Notes: generated by a model not told the origin, from the sequence alone. A stretch of 64,000 nt of DNA from Dyadobacter sp. LHD-138 (GCF_030929615.1 NZ_JAVFVU010000030.1:62001-126000); one strand, 5' to 3'; counted from the stretch's first letter, positions 33,841-42,611 are shown. Numbers and translations are program-made.

Positions 33841-34491
33841 TTATTTCAGCCATTCGATCGCATTTCGGTTCAGTCTCACTTTTTTATCCGTTTCCATTTT
33901 TTTTAACAGCCTGGAAACAACCTCTCTGGATGTGTTCAGGTCGTTGGCAATTTGCTGATGCGTGATGGTAATGTCCTTTTTACCGGCTTGTGAAAACTGG
34001 TTTGATAGATAAAATTCGAGCCTTTCGTCCATGCCTTTGAACATCACGTGGTCAAGCAGGGTGAGTAGTTCATCAAAGCGGTCACGGTAGTTTTCAAGAA
34101 CGAAATAATACCAGCTTTTGTAATTTTTCATCAGCTCATCAATAACGGAAACCGGAATCATGATGGCGACGGTGTCTTCCAGCGCTTTTCCCAAAACCTG
34201 GCTGGTCTCCTGTTTGGCTGCACAAATGATGGATAATGCACAGGCCTGCCCCGGATTTAAGTGGTAAATAAAAGCTTCTTCCCCGTCATCACCTTCACGA
34301 TAAAGCTTCACAACGCCCTCAGCAACCAGAACGGTGTACTTGATGTATTGTCCCTGCCGCATGATCAATTCTCCTGCTGGGATATGTTTTAACAGAGCAA
34401 CTTCTTCAATTTTGTCTTTCAGCGCAGGTTCGAAAAAGGGGAACCGCGTCTCGATGTAATGACGGACTGTTCCGGTGTTCGCGTTGTCCAT
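33841..34491 (-). CDS. Crp/Fnr family regulator of the sulfur module
   Basis: A 216-residue protein: cyclic-nucleotide-binding-like sensor domain (about 25-115), long dimer helix (about 120-160) and winged helix (165-216). The recognition helix TSREVVSRLLKK carries Arg189, Glu190 and Arg194, the RExxxR set with which E. coli Crp reads GTGA. This fits the two TGTGA-N6-TCAC operators beside it. The sensor has two cysteines, Cys84 and Cys90 (GQACALSIIC), where Crp has its phosphate-binding cassette, and no Fnr-type N-terminal Cys cluster. It could sense persulfide by thiol chemistry (inference). Confidence 0.88.
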   Translation of the reverse strand: MDNANTGTVRHYIETRFPFFEPALKDKIEEVALLKHIPAGELIMRQGQYIKYTVLVAEGVVKLYREGDDGEEAFIYHLNPGQACALSIICAAKQETSQVLGKALEDTVAIMIPVSVIDELMKNYKSWYYFVLENYRDRFDELLTLLDHVMFKGMDERLEFYLSNQFSQAGKKDITITHQQIANDLNTSREVVSRLLKKMETDKKVRLNRNAIEWLK

Positions 34492-34505
34492 AGAGGTTCT
34501 TGGTT

Positions 34506-35891
34506 TTAAATTTTAACGGTTTTCCAGTTTCCCGCTTTGAAACGCCAGATTCCCAGCAAAGCCAGGCAGGATTCAGCCACCGGAACGGAAATGAAGACAC
34601 CGATGGGACCTAATGCAAATACAATGGCTAACAGATATGCCAGCGGAATTTCGATCATCCAGAAACAGATCAGGTTAAGAATCGTCGGGGTTTTGGTATC
34701 ACCAGCGCCGTTGAGCGACTGGATAACCACCATGCCATAGGCGTAAAATCCATAACCAAGGCACAAAACCCGCAACGCAAGTTTTCCGGTATGAATTACT
34801 TCAGCATTCGGGCTGAACCATCCAACGATCGTTTCTGCTCCAATGAACATAAAAACAGATAGGCCAACAAGGAAAAACAGGTTATAGGAAGCACAGCGCC
34901 AGACGGAAAGTTCAGCACGCTCCGGTTTTCCTGCACCCAGGTTTTGTCCTACCAGCGTTGCGGCGGCGTTCGCCAGTCCCCAGGCAGGTAAAAGCGTAAA
35001 CATGATTACACGGATGGCAATGGTATATCCCGCAACAACATCGCTGCCAAATTCGGCCAGGATACGGGTCAGGAAAATCCAGCTTGCCGAGGATATCAGA
35101 AATTGTACGGTTCCGCCCGTGGCAACTTTAATGAGCGCCACAATCGTTTCCTTATGCGGTTTTAAATCTTTCAGGACAAATGCCAACGCGGTATTAACGC
35201 GGGTCAGCGAATAAAGCTGATAACCAACGCCAACAGAGCGTCCCATGGCCGTTGCGATGGCGGCACCGGCAACACCAAGTGCTGGCAAGGGGCCCAAACC
35301 GAAAATAAGAATCGGGCCAAGGATCATATTCAGGCCATTGGCAATGATCAGTGAACGCATGGCGGTGGCTGCGGATCCTGCGCCGCGCAAAGCACCGCTT
35401 AATGAATAGAGCAATATCACAACGGGCGCACTCAGGAACTGTATTTGGGCAAAAATAGTCCCGGTTTCGATCACCTTTCGGTCGGCCCCCATGAGATGTA
35501 GAATATCGCTGGCAAACGTAAAACCGAGCAAAGCTATGGGGAATGAGATTCCCAGGGAAATCAGGATAACCTGGCCGATGGCCCGCCGGGCCTGTGCGTT
35601 ATTGCCTTCGCCGACACGCCGGGCGATGGTTGCCGTTGCAGCAGTGCTTAACCCGATGGCAACCGAATAAACCAGTGTAATAACCGATTCGGTAAGTCCT
35701 ACGGTCGCAACCGCTTCTATGCTTATTTTCGAAACAAAGAAAATATCAACAACCGCAAAAAGGGATTCCATGACCATTTCCATGATCATTGGAACAGATA
35801 AAAGGAAAATTGCCCGGTTGATACTTCCGTCCGTGAAACTCTCTTCGGACCCACCTAAGGCCTGACGAAGTAGTTGAAGCCACTTTTTCAT
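34506..35891 (-). CDS. MATE family efflux transporter
   Basis: A 461-residue protein with twelve membrane segments arranged as two six-helix halves; the family features include SVPMIMEMVMESLFAVVDIFF at the start and LAPAAGLANAA-like packing around AWGLANAAATLVGQNLGAG in the second half. It exports cationic drugs or metabolites using a Na+ or H+ gradient. It ends 14 bp before the Crp/Fnr gene, so the two are probably co-transcribed. Its place in the sulfur module may mean it exports a thiol or antibiotic. Confidence 0.87.
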   Translation of the reverse strand: MKKWLQLLRQALGGSEESFTDGSINRAIFLLSVPMIMEMVMESLFAVVDIFFVSKISIEAVATVGLTESVITLVYSVAIGLSTAATATIARRVGEGNNAQARRAIGQVILISLGISFPIALLGFTFASDILHLMGADRKVIETGTIFAQIQFLSAPVVILLYSLSGALRGAGSAATAMRSLIIANGLNMILGPILIFGLGPLPALGVAGAAIATAMGRSVGVGYQLYSLTRVNTALAFVLKDLKPHKETIVALIKVATGGTVQFLISSASWIFLTRILAEFGSDVVAGYTIAIRVIMFTLLPAWGLANAAATLVGQNLGAGKPERAELSVWRCASYNLFFLVGLSVFMFIGAETIVGWFSPNAEVIHTGKLALRVLCLGYGFYAYGMVVIQSLNGAGDTKTPTILNLICFWMIEIPLAYLLAIVFALGPIGVFISVPVAESCLALLGIWRFKAGNWKTVKI

Positions 35892-36036
35892 GTATAAAAA
35901 GAAAAAATCAGATTAACAATAAGGATCTACACGTTTTAAAAACGCGCAGAAAATGGCCTGGAAATTAGGACTAAAAAGACGGAGTGGCTTAAAGTAAGCC
36001 GGGGATGATCACCAACATAGGTTTAATGTGTTTTGA

Positions 36037-36069
36037 CAAATATACAAAACTGTTTTTTTTATATTCAAA
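36037..36069 (-). promoter_or_regulatory. Promoter for the MATE-Crp/Fnr operon
   Basis: On the minus strand TTTG (36069-36066), a 21-bp spacer and TATATTTG (36044-36037) match the Bacteroidota -33/-7 consensus. The leader to the MATE start would be about 140 nt. The 331-bp gap 35892-36222 holds no credible gene. Confidence 0.55.
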
Positions 36070-36222
36070 TAAAAAACAGGAATACCAGCATGTTAGTTGT
36101 ATCTTCATCCCGGATGTACTTGAACTTTTGAACATTATATTCCGTTTTCTAACTACCTTTTTGTACAAAAAAGGACTGGTTACTCACCAAACGTGGAAGC
36201 CAGAACAATAACATTATTCTGA

Positions 36223-37473
36223 ATGATCGATAAAAGTAAATTATTTTCAACCGCTGTAAAGCAGGAAACGGCAGTCCTGGTGGCTGTGAGTACACAAAAA
36301 CAAAGCAGCGGTAAAACGAAGGAATATCTGGAAGAGCTGGATTTTTTGGCAGCTACGCTGGGTGTAAAAACCGTCCAGAAATTTACGCAAAACCTTGAAC
36401 GCGCTGATATCAAGACCTATGTAGGAAAAGGGAAACTTGAAGAAATAAATATTTTCGTAACTGCGAACCCTGTGGACATGATTATTTTTGATGATGATCT
36501 TTCTCCGTCGCAGGTGCGAAATCTTGAAGTTGTTTTTAAGGATATTAAAGTGTTGGACAGGAGTCTCCTGATCCTGGATATTTTCGCGATGCGTGCCAAA
36601 ACGGCGCAGTCGAAATTACAGGTGGAGCTTGCCCAATACCAATACCTGTACCCACGTCTGACCAGACTTTGGACGCACTTAAGCCGCCAGTCGGGCGCAG
36701 GAGTGGGGATGCGCGGTCCGGGGGAAACGGAGCTTGAAACGGATAGACGTATTGTAAAAGACCGGATTGCGTTTCTGAAAGAGAAGTTGGAAAAAGTGGA
36801 TCGCCAGAGCATGACCCGACGTAAGGAACGCGACCGTCTGGTACGTGTTGCTATCGTGGGTTATACCAATGTAGGGAAATCGACTTTGATGCAGGGGCTT
36901 TCCAAATCGGATGTTTTTGCGGAAAACAAGTTATTTGCTACCGTGGACTCTACGGTACGCAAAGTGAATATGGAAAATGTTCCCTTTTTGCTGACCGACA
37001 CCGTTGGTTTTATCAGGAAACTGCCGACGACGCTTATCGAGTCTTTCAAATCAACGCTGGATGAGGTCCGGGAAGCGGATATTCTCGTGCATGTTGTGGA
37101 CATTGCGCATGAATCTTTTGAGGAACATATTGAAGTAGTAAATAATACCCTGATTGATATTGGTGCCGCGGATAAGCCGACGATTCTTGTTTTTAATAAA
37201 ATTGACCTTTACAAACCTGCGCCTCAGGAAGAAACCTGGGAGGGAGAGGAGAAGCCCGAGGAAGAAGAAATTACGCCTGAAAATACTTTAAGCCAGCTAA
37301 AGAAAAGTTATTTGTCGCATAAGGCGGACCAGGTTGTGTTTATTTCTGCCCGGAAAAAAGAAAATATGGAAGAGCTGCGTAATGTACTTTTCGCGCTAGT
37401 GAAAGAAAAACACTTCGCGATATATCCCAACTGGCTTGATTTAGGTTATTCTCCTGTACAATCAGAAGAATAA
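36223..37473 (+). CDS. hflX: GTPase HflX
   Basis: A 416-residue protein. The N-terminal HflX domain has TYVGKGKLEEI and DDDLSPSQVRNLE, then a helical linker with GAGVGMRGPGETELETDRR. The G domain has GYTNVGKSTL (P-loop), DTVGFIRKLP (G3) and NKID (G4). HflX binds the large ribosomal subunit and splits stalled ribosomes under stress. An acidic insert (about 335-355) is probably a lineage-specific loop. It is followed by tRNA-Arg. Confidence 0.94.
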   Translation: MIDKSKLFSTAVKQETAVLVAVSTQKQSSGKTKEYLEELDFLAATLGVKTVQKFTQNLERADIKTYVGKGKLEEINIFVTANPVDMIIFDDDLSPSQVRNLEVVFKDIKVLDRSLLILDIFAMRAKTAQSKLQVELAQYQYLYPRLTRLWTHLSRQSGAGVGMRGPGETELETDRRIVKDRIAFLKEKLEKVDRQSMTRRKERDRLVRVAIVGYTNVGKSTLMQGLSKSDVFAENKLFATVDSTVRKVNMENVPFLLTDTVGFIRKLPTTLIESFKSTLDEVREADILVHVVDIAHESFEEHIEVVNNTLIDIGAADKPTILVFNKIDLYKPAPQEETWEGEEKPEEEEITPENTLSQLKKSYLSHKADQVVFISARKKENMEELRNVLFALVKEKHFAIYPNWLDLGYSPVQSEE

Positions 37474-37550
37474 GTATTTGTAATTGAATCGGATTTTTTC
37501 CAATTTTGCACCCCGATTGGTATTCATAGGAATATGGGTACCAATTTTTT

Positions 37551-37622
37551 GACTGCGTAGTTCAACGGATAGAATAGGAGTTTCCTAAACTCTAGATATG
37601 GGTTCGATTCCCGTCGCGGTCA
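37551..37622 (+). tRNA. tRNA-Arg (anticodon CCU)
   Basis: A full cloverleaf: acceptor arms GACTGCG and CGCGGTC, D arm after TAGTTCAACGGATAGAA, anticodon stem GGAGT/ACTCT enclosing loop TTCCTAA with anticodon CCT (reads AGG), and TPsiC arm GGGTTCGATTCCC. The discriminator base is A and the CCA end is not encoded. It lies 77 bp after hflX. Confidence 0.95.
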
Positions 37623-37636
37623 CAAAAAAAGAAGTA

Positions 37637-37679
37637 CAAAACAGCCAGCATCGTTTCAAAAAACGGGCTGGCTGTTTTG
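37637..37679 (+). terminator. Terminator after tRNA-Arg
   Basis: CAAAACAGCCAGC and GCTGGCTGTTTTG form a perfect 13-bp stem with an A-rich upstream flank and TTTG downstream. Confidence 0.85.
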
Positions 37680-37786
37680 TTTGCTAGTTTGTTTTTACAT
37701 TTTAGGAAGGTTTATCATACTTTTTAATGCCAGAATTTCCGCAGGTTTTTTTTAATATGTTTGTGATCTACCCATTGTAATTTCAC

Positions 37787-38203
37787 TCAAACTCCCTGCT
37801 TCGGATCAACAAACGCCATTAATTTTACTCCGGATATATCACCGGAATGGATATCGGTGTGCGAAAGGCCTTTTAAATCAATAACAGATACTTTGTTTTC
37901 ACCATAGCAGATAAATGAAACGGTTACCTTAGGTTTGCCTTCGTTAAAGGCTCCGGCACCCTTTTCGGGGTAATCCGCCATGAGTCGGTTGAGTGTTTCA
38001 GGACTGGCGAATTCAAGACATTTTAACGTAAACCGATCATAATCACCATCCCAGTTCAGATAAAGCAGAAATGGACTATTATCCATGATTTTGAAATAAA
38101 AATTAAATTGCCGGTTCTGTGCATACACGCTGGAAAGCAGCAGTTCGCTGGACTCGGAAAAGTAGTATTTTATCTCATTTCTTAAATAATCTATTGAATT
38201 CAT
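37787..38203 (-). CDS. Hypothetical protein, 138 residues
   Basis: I do not recognise this family. The predicted protein has no signal peptide or membrane segment and looks like a soluble alpha+beta protein, with alternating strands (NFYFKIMDN, LLYLNWDGDYD, VTVSFICYG). It stands alone between tRNA-Arg and the yegP-like gene. Codon use is ordinary for the window and the frame is uninterrupted, so it is probably a real gene. Confidence 0.55.
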   Translation of the reverse strand: MNSIDYLRNEIKYYFSESSELLLSSVYAQNRQFNFYFKIMDNSPFLLYLNWDGDYDRFTLKCLEFASPETLNRLMADYPEKGAGAFNEGKPKVTVSFICYGENKVSVIDLKGLSHTDIHSGDISGVKLMAFVDPKQGV

Positions 38204-38314
38204 TATATTTTATTATTGTTTGTTCTGAGATTTATCTATAATAACAAATATAATTAATGAACCATTTAATTTTGAGCGAATTTATTTTTTTAACCGTGGT
38301 GCTCGCATCATCAA

Positions 38315-38342
38315 TAAAAAAGGTCTGTGAAAAACACAGACC
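38315..38342 (-). terminator. Terminator of the yegP-like gene
   Basis: AGGTCTGTG and CACAGACCT form a 9-bp stem with loop AAAA; the minus strand continues into six T. Confidence 0.85.
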
Positions 38343-38367
38343 TGATAAAGTTTTATGGTTTAGCCGA

Positions 38368-38700
38368 TTAGCTTGATTGATCGGTGGTGGTTGCTGTTGG
38401 ACCATTTTTCTTGACGGATTCGATGCCGTTATCTCTTCCGGCTGTACTTTCATACATTTCGCTGCTGCCGATGATCTGGCCGTTGCCCGCTTTTAAATTG
38501 AAATAATATTTGCCATTTTTTGATGTGTTCTTTTCATAGCGTGCGTCATCCGGTGAATTTTTCTTTACAGAATCAATGCCGTTTTCACAGGAACTTTTCG
38601 CTGCATAACCTTCGCTGGCAAGGATCACTTGTCCATTGTCTGCTTTGAGATTAAACTGATATTCTCCATTTGCACGTTTGGTAATTACGTATTTGCCCAT
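38368..38700 (-). CDS. YegP family protein (DUF1508 tandem repeat)
   Basis: A 110-residue protein made of two copies of the DUF1508 unit: residues 1-50 (NGEYQFNLKADNGQVILASE ... GIDSVKKN) and 51-100 (NGKYYFNLKAGNGQIIGSSE ... GIESVKKN). This matches YegP of E. coli, a small beta-rich protein of unknown function. The C-terminal tail (ATTTDQSS) is low complexity. It is monocistronic with its own terminator. Confidence 0.93.
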   Translation of the reverse strand: MGKYVITKRANGEYQFNLKADNGQVILASEGYAAKSSCENGIDSVKKNSPDDARYEKNTSKNGKYYFNLKAGNGQIIGSSEMYESTAGRDNGIESVKKNGPTATTTDQSS

Positions 38701-38903
38701 AAAATGTGAATTGAAATGTGAGAAATAATTTATTATGGTAAATAAACGTATCGCAATGATAAATGCAAATTATTCATTAACAATAAATTGTATCATTAAA
38801 TTAAGACATTTGTCTGAAGTCAAAAAAGGGAAGCCATGCAGTCATTGTGCGTATAGTAAGAAACGAGGCTGCCGTTTACCAGATGCCGCATCGTTGAGAT
38901 ACT

Positions 38904-38944
38904 AAAAAAGATCAGGGAGCCGCACATGAAGTACAGCTCCCTGA
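38904..38944 (-). terminator. Terminator of the hypothetical gene at 38967
   Basis: TCAGGGAGC and GCTCCCTGA form a 9-bp stem with a 15-base loop; on the minus strand a six-T run follows directly. Confidence 0.85.
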
Positions 38945-38966
38945 CCGAGGAGGGGGTACTGTTTGT

Positions 38967-39314
38967 TTACTTTTGATTCTCGACAGGATCGGGTTCCAAT
39001 TCGCCCAGGTCGACATTGTCCACCGCCGTGGTCATGCGGGTAACTGCAAAACTGTTAGGTCCGGTCTGGACGACCGCAAACTGGCTGTAAGAAGTACCTG
39101 ACGAAGTGTACGGGGTTGCATTAACCGGCGAACCGTTTACATACACCGTTACAGATATTTCTGTAATCAGACAAACGCCGCGACTACTGGCAGTCCATTG
39201 GCCATGGGCGGCAATGGAGAAATTGTCATTACTGCAAAAGGCGCTGGCATAATGCACGGTTCCGGAAGCGGCGAAGGCAGTAGAATTAATGATGTGAGCA
39301 AGAGGATAAGCCAT
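38967..39314 (-). CDS. Hypothetical protein, 115 residues
   Basis: No family name can be given. The sequence is rich in Ser, Thr, Ala and Val with strands such as ASGTVHYASAFCS, HGQWTASSRGVCLITEISV and SQFAVVQTGP, suggesting a small all-beta protein. Two cysteines (Cys28 and Cys48) could form a disulfide. There is no signal peptide. A proper terminator follows, which supports its being a real gene. Confidence 0.6.
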   Translation of the reverse strand: MAYPLAHIINSTAFAASGTVHYASAFCSNDNFSIAAHGQWTASSRGVCLITEISVTVYVNGSPVNATPYTSSGTSYSQFAVVQTGPNSFAVTRMTTAVDNVDLGELEPDPVENQK

Positions 39315-39407
39315 GATTTCTTTTTGTTTACGTTGATTTGTCCGTCCAAGAATTCGTTTCTAAGACAAATCAAAATTAGCAGGTTGGATAGTCTCGGAAC
39401 AGCCGTA

Positions 39408-39435
39408 AAACACCTGATTCTGAAAACAGGTGTTT
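39408..39435 (-). terminator. Hairpin after the EamA gene
   Basis: AAACACCTG and CAGGTGTTT form a 9-bp stem with a 10-base loop, 25 bp beyond the stop codon on the minus strand. Confidence 0.65.
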
Positions 39436-39460
39436 ACACGGGTATAAGAATCTTGTAAGC

Positions 39461-40378
39461 TTATGATTTGACAACCAGGTGATTTGTTTCTCCGCCTCTT
39501 GTTTTTGGGAAATGATGCTTGTTGAATAAAATGATGGCCAAAAGAATAACCCCGTACGCCAGCAGCTGCAAGACCGTAATCTCTTCCTTGAAATAAAACA
39601 CGGCAATCATAAAACCGATCAGCGGGTTTATGTAAAGTAAAATGCCCATCGTAGACGAGTTTACGCCTTGTAAGGCATAAAGGTTCATGAACAAAGGCAT
39701 GATCGTAAAGATGACGGCGATAAAGGTAATGATCAGATAAAATGAATATTCGGAGGGTATGGCGGCGCTGTATTCCGGGTAAAACGGAAGCAGGATCATG
39801 GCCGAAAATGAAATCTGTAAAGTGAGCAGGATAAATTTATCAAAACCAAAGTTTTTCCGTTGGATAACCAGATACAGTGCATATGAGGAGGCGATGATCA
39901 GGCTGTACAAAAGATCGGCAACGTGATTGATGGATAATAACATACAGCTGAAAGCACTCAAAGCAACCGCTATCCATTGCCAGCGGTTTAGTTTTTCCTG
40001 TAAAATAAAATAGGCCAGGACAGTCGTCAAAATCGGGCATACCAGGTAAGCGAGGGCCCCGGCTTTAACACTGATATGGTTTACGGCGTATATAAAAAAG
40101 AACCAGTTGGCCGTAAGCAAAAGTCCGCCGGTTAATGTTTGGAGAATAGCTTGTTTCTTTTGTTTCGGCGACAATGCCTTAAATAGCTCAATGTTGTGTT
40201 TCAAAACTTTTGTCCTGAAAACGAGACCGATAACCAGCATAAAAACAGCACAGAAAAAAACTCTGTAAAACAGGATGTCCAAGGAAGGATAATCATGAAG
40301 CGCTTTTAAAGCCAAACTGAAAAATCCCCAAATTGCAAAGGAAGAAAGCGCGGAGACGTAGTACTTTGACAAATTCAT
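39461..40378 (-). CDS. EamA/DMT family transporter (RarD-like)
   Basis: The ATG at 40376-40378 starts at MNLSKYYVSALSSFAIWGFF, exactly where the first membrane helix of EamA proteins begins. The 305-residue protein has about ten membrane segments in two repeats, the last part with GVNSSTMGILLYINPLIGF. The RFFFC-like second helix (YRVFFCAVFMLVIGL) is of the RarD type. It exports small metabolites, substrate unknown. The frame stays open for 93 codons upstream of the chosen start. Confidence 0.87.
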   Translation of the reverse strand: MNLSKYYVSALSSFAIWGFFSLALKALHDYPSLDILFYRVFFCAVFMLVIGLVFRTKVLKHNIELFKALSPKQKKQAILQTLTGGLLLTANWFFFIYAVNHISVKAGALAYLVCPILTTVLAYFILQEKLNRWQWIAVALSAFSCMLLSINHVADLLYSLIIASSYALYLVIQRKNFGFDKFILLTLQISFSAMILLPFYPEYSAAIPSEYSFYLIITFIAVIFTIMPLFMNLYALQGVNSSTMGILLYINPLIGFMIAVFYFKEEITVLQLLAYGVILLAIILFNKHHFPKTRGGETNHLVVKS

Positions 40379-40689
40379 TACTGTGTATTCAGGATGCGTA
40401 ACAATGCACATAAAAGAGGTTAAGCGGAGAATAAGTTCCTGAAAATCTTGTTCTTCACCCTTATTGAAACCGGATTTTGCGGAAAATTGTGCTAAATCTA
40501 TCGGATCGTGTTCATGAATTTCCCCATCTTTCTCAGTGATTTTAAAAACGGGAAAGTAATGATTAATGCTTAACTTGTTAATATATAATATTTTATAGTT
40601 CAGTGTTTTCGTTTGCATCGGGTAGCACGGAAATTTTATTGTGTGCAACAATACCATCTTACTTTTTCAGCATGCAACGACCATCCGGT
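40379..40689. other. Gap between EamA and L,D-transpeptidase starts
   Basis: This 311-bp divergent gap should hold both promoters. On the minus strand it is open in the EamA frame for 93 codons, including a fairly protein-like stretch (FPVFKITEKDGEIHEHDP). No homology is recognised. An ATG at 40672 is an alternative start for the transpeptidase. Confidence 0.4.
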
Positions 40690-41865
40690 ATGTCCCGAAT
40701 TAAATACATTTCTTTTACCATCCTTTTTTCGTGCGTTATTCTGCAATCCTGTAAGAAAGACGCTGAAAAAATGACCAGGGAAGAGCTTGCACAGGAATTG
40801 AGCAAGGAGAAATATTACACTAAATTGCTATCGTATGCAGAAAATGCAGGGATAAAAACAGAGAAATTTTCGGTAGGAGAAGCCGCCCGTGTTTTTGCAT
40901 TATTGGAAGAAACAGGTTATGGGCATCAACCCTCGATACGGTATGTCAACAAAAAAGTAAAGGCCGACACGGCGATTTTGAGAAAAGCAGCCGAAGAGCT
41001 GGTTAAAGGCGAGGAGGTGGATAAGGTCCTGCAAAAGCTGGAACCTGAGTTTTCGGTTTATAAAAACCTCAAAAAACATTACACCAGGCTAATTCAGGAA
41101 AATAAGCAGGATAGTGCGGCTCTTGTTGCGGAATCGCTGAATGCCTACCGCTGGATTCGCCGCCAGGCAAATGGGGCGCCGCGTGTGGTGATGGTCAACA
41201 TTCGTGGTGCCTATCTTACGGGTATGGAGGCTGGTGGAAAGGATATTATTACGATGCGGACCGTGGCCGGAAAGCGGGAAACACCGACACCCACTATGGA
41301 TACCTATGCCACGAGTATCGTAACAAACCCGTATTGGAATGTGCCTAAAAGTATTGCCATCAAGGAAATTTTCCCGAAGGCTTCGAAAGACGCATCTTAT
41401 CTTTCAAGAAATAAAATCGAAATAATTAATGGACAAGGAGAGGTGCTAAACCCAGAGGATGTCGATTGGGAATCAATGACGGCTGACAAGTTCCCCTACC
41501 GTTTTCGTCAGGAAACCGGGGAGGATAATGCTCTGGGACTCCTGAAAGTCGAGATAAAAAATCCGCTTTCCATTTATCTGCATGATACCAATGCAAGATA
41601 TCTTTTCAAGAGCAATCAGCGCTGGAGAAGTCACGGCTGTGTTCGGGTGCAGCATCCGACTGAACTGGCCAATTTTATGGCAGGTGAAAAATTGTTGAAA
41701 AATGACTCACTGACCGAACCGGATACCGCTTCGCTGCCCCCTAAATGGCATAAACTAAAAAAAAGAGTTCCTGTGTTTCTCCTATATCTGGGCGCGGACT
41801 GTAACGCAAAAGGAGATCTGCTTTACTTTGCAGATGTGTACAAAAGAGATGCGCCCAAGTTCTGA
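40690..41865 (+). CDS. L,D-transpeptidase lipoprotein (YkuD domain, YcbB-like)
   Basis: The ATG at 40690 opens a lipoprotein signal (SFTILFSCVILQSCKKD, lipid Cys near residue 20). The 391-residue protein has a helical N-terminal half and a C-terminal YkuD domain with the signature IYLHDTN... SHGCVRVQ (His and nucleophilic Cys). The VNIRGAYLTGMEAGGKDI segment resembles YcbB/LdtD enzymes, which make 3-3 cross-links in peptidoglycan. Its 3' end overlaps the next, convergent gene by 43 bp. Confidence 0.88.
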   Translation: MSRIKYISFTILFSCVILQSCKKDAEKMTREELAQELSKEKYYTKLLSYAENAGIKTEKFSVGEAARVFALLEETGYGHQPSIRYVNKKVKADTAILRKAAEELVKGEEVDKVLQKLEPEFSVYKNLKKHYTRLIQENKQDSAALVAESLNAYRWIRRQANGAPRVVMVNIRGAYLTGMEAGGKDIITMRTVAGKRETPTPTMDTYATSIVTNPYWNVPKSIAIKEIFPKASKDASYLSRNKIEIINGQGEVLNPEDVDWESMTADKFPYRFRQETGEDNALGLLKVEIKNPLSIYLHDTNARYLFKSNQRWRSHGCVRVQHPTELANFMAGEKLLKNDSLTEPDTASLPPKWHKLKKRVPVFLLYLGADCNAKGDLLYFADVYKRDAPKF

Positions 41866-42611
41866 CCCTTTTCTTTGGTTAGATTAAGGCCCGCTAACAG
41901 CGATGATTTTTTGAAATAAGCCTGGTTTTGCGAATAGATGAATAATCCTGCTCCGTTGTACAAAAGGTCGATCAGCTTTTTGTGATCCGCGATGGAAACG
42001 GCGGGGCAGCCCTGGCTTCTTCCCAGGCGGCCGGTGTTTCTGATGAAGTTTTCGCTTACATAATCGGCTCCGTGCATCACGATAGCACGTTCAAAAGCGC
42101 GATCATTGATCCCTTTTTCAACCCCTTCAAGTCGCAGTGAAAGGCCGTGTTTTCCCTGATAGGTACCCAGTGTTTTGTAAAAACCGAGGCTTGACTGATA
42201 AGAGGAATTATCGTTGGAGAAACTTTTGGCAAATTCCTGGCCGGAGTTTCGTCCGTGAGCCACGAATGTATTGAGCAGTAACTTTTTTTGTATAAAATCG
42301 ATCACATACAATCGCTTTTTGGTGGACGACTGGCTGAAATCGGCAATGGCCATGATGTGTTTTCCCAGGTTCATTTTGTGGAAGCCATACCAGGCATACT
42401 GGAAAGCAGCTTCCGAAAGTCCGCGTTCTTTCAGATCAAGAGAATCGTAGAGTGCGACCCATTCTGGCTTAGAAACCGTGTCGTGAAGGACTGTTAAAGT
42501 GTCCTGAGGAGCCTGCTGCTGAGAAACTGAAAGTGGATTTATTTTTTGAAAACCAAAGGAAACGCTAAGCGCAACACCCATTACCAATACTACTACCTGT
42601 GCTTTTGTCAT
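41823..42611 (-). CDS. Murein L,D-transpeptidase catalytic domain protein (YkuD_2 type)
   Basis: A 262-residue exported protein: N-terminal signal/anchor (AQVVVLVMGVALSVSFGF), then a catalytic domain with HGRNSGQEFAKSFSN, MHGADYVSENFIRNTGRLG and the active site SQGCPAVS (Cys in place of the SHGC motif of ordinary YkuD). This variant family is thought to act on peptidoglycan. It converges with, and overlaps by 43 bp, the other L,D-transpeptidase gene, an arrangement in which each transcript is antisense to the end of the other. Confidence 0.87.
   Translation of the reverse strand: MTKAQVVVLVMGVALSVSFGFQKINPLSVSQQQAPQDTLTVLHDTVSKPEWVALYDSLDLKERGLSEAAFQYAWYGFHKMNLGKHIMAIADFSQSSTKKRLYVIDFIQKKLLLNTFVAHGRNSGQEFAKSFSNDNSSYQSSLGFYKTLGTYQGKHGLSLRLEGVEKGINDRAFERAIVMHGADYVSENFIRNTGRLGRSQGCPAVSIADHKKLIDLLYNGAGLFIYSQNQAYFKKSSLLAGLNLTKEKGQNLGASLLYTSAK

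Noticed and set aside
36005..36211. A 68-codon open frame before hflX
   Set aside because: AT-rich promoter region that overlaps a good minus-strand promoter; low-complexity peptide and no recognisable family.
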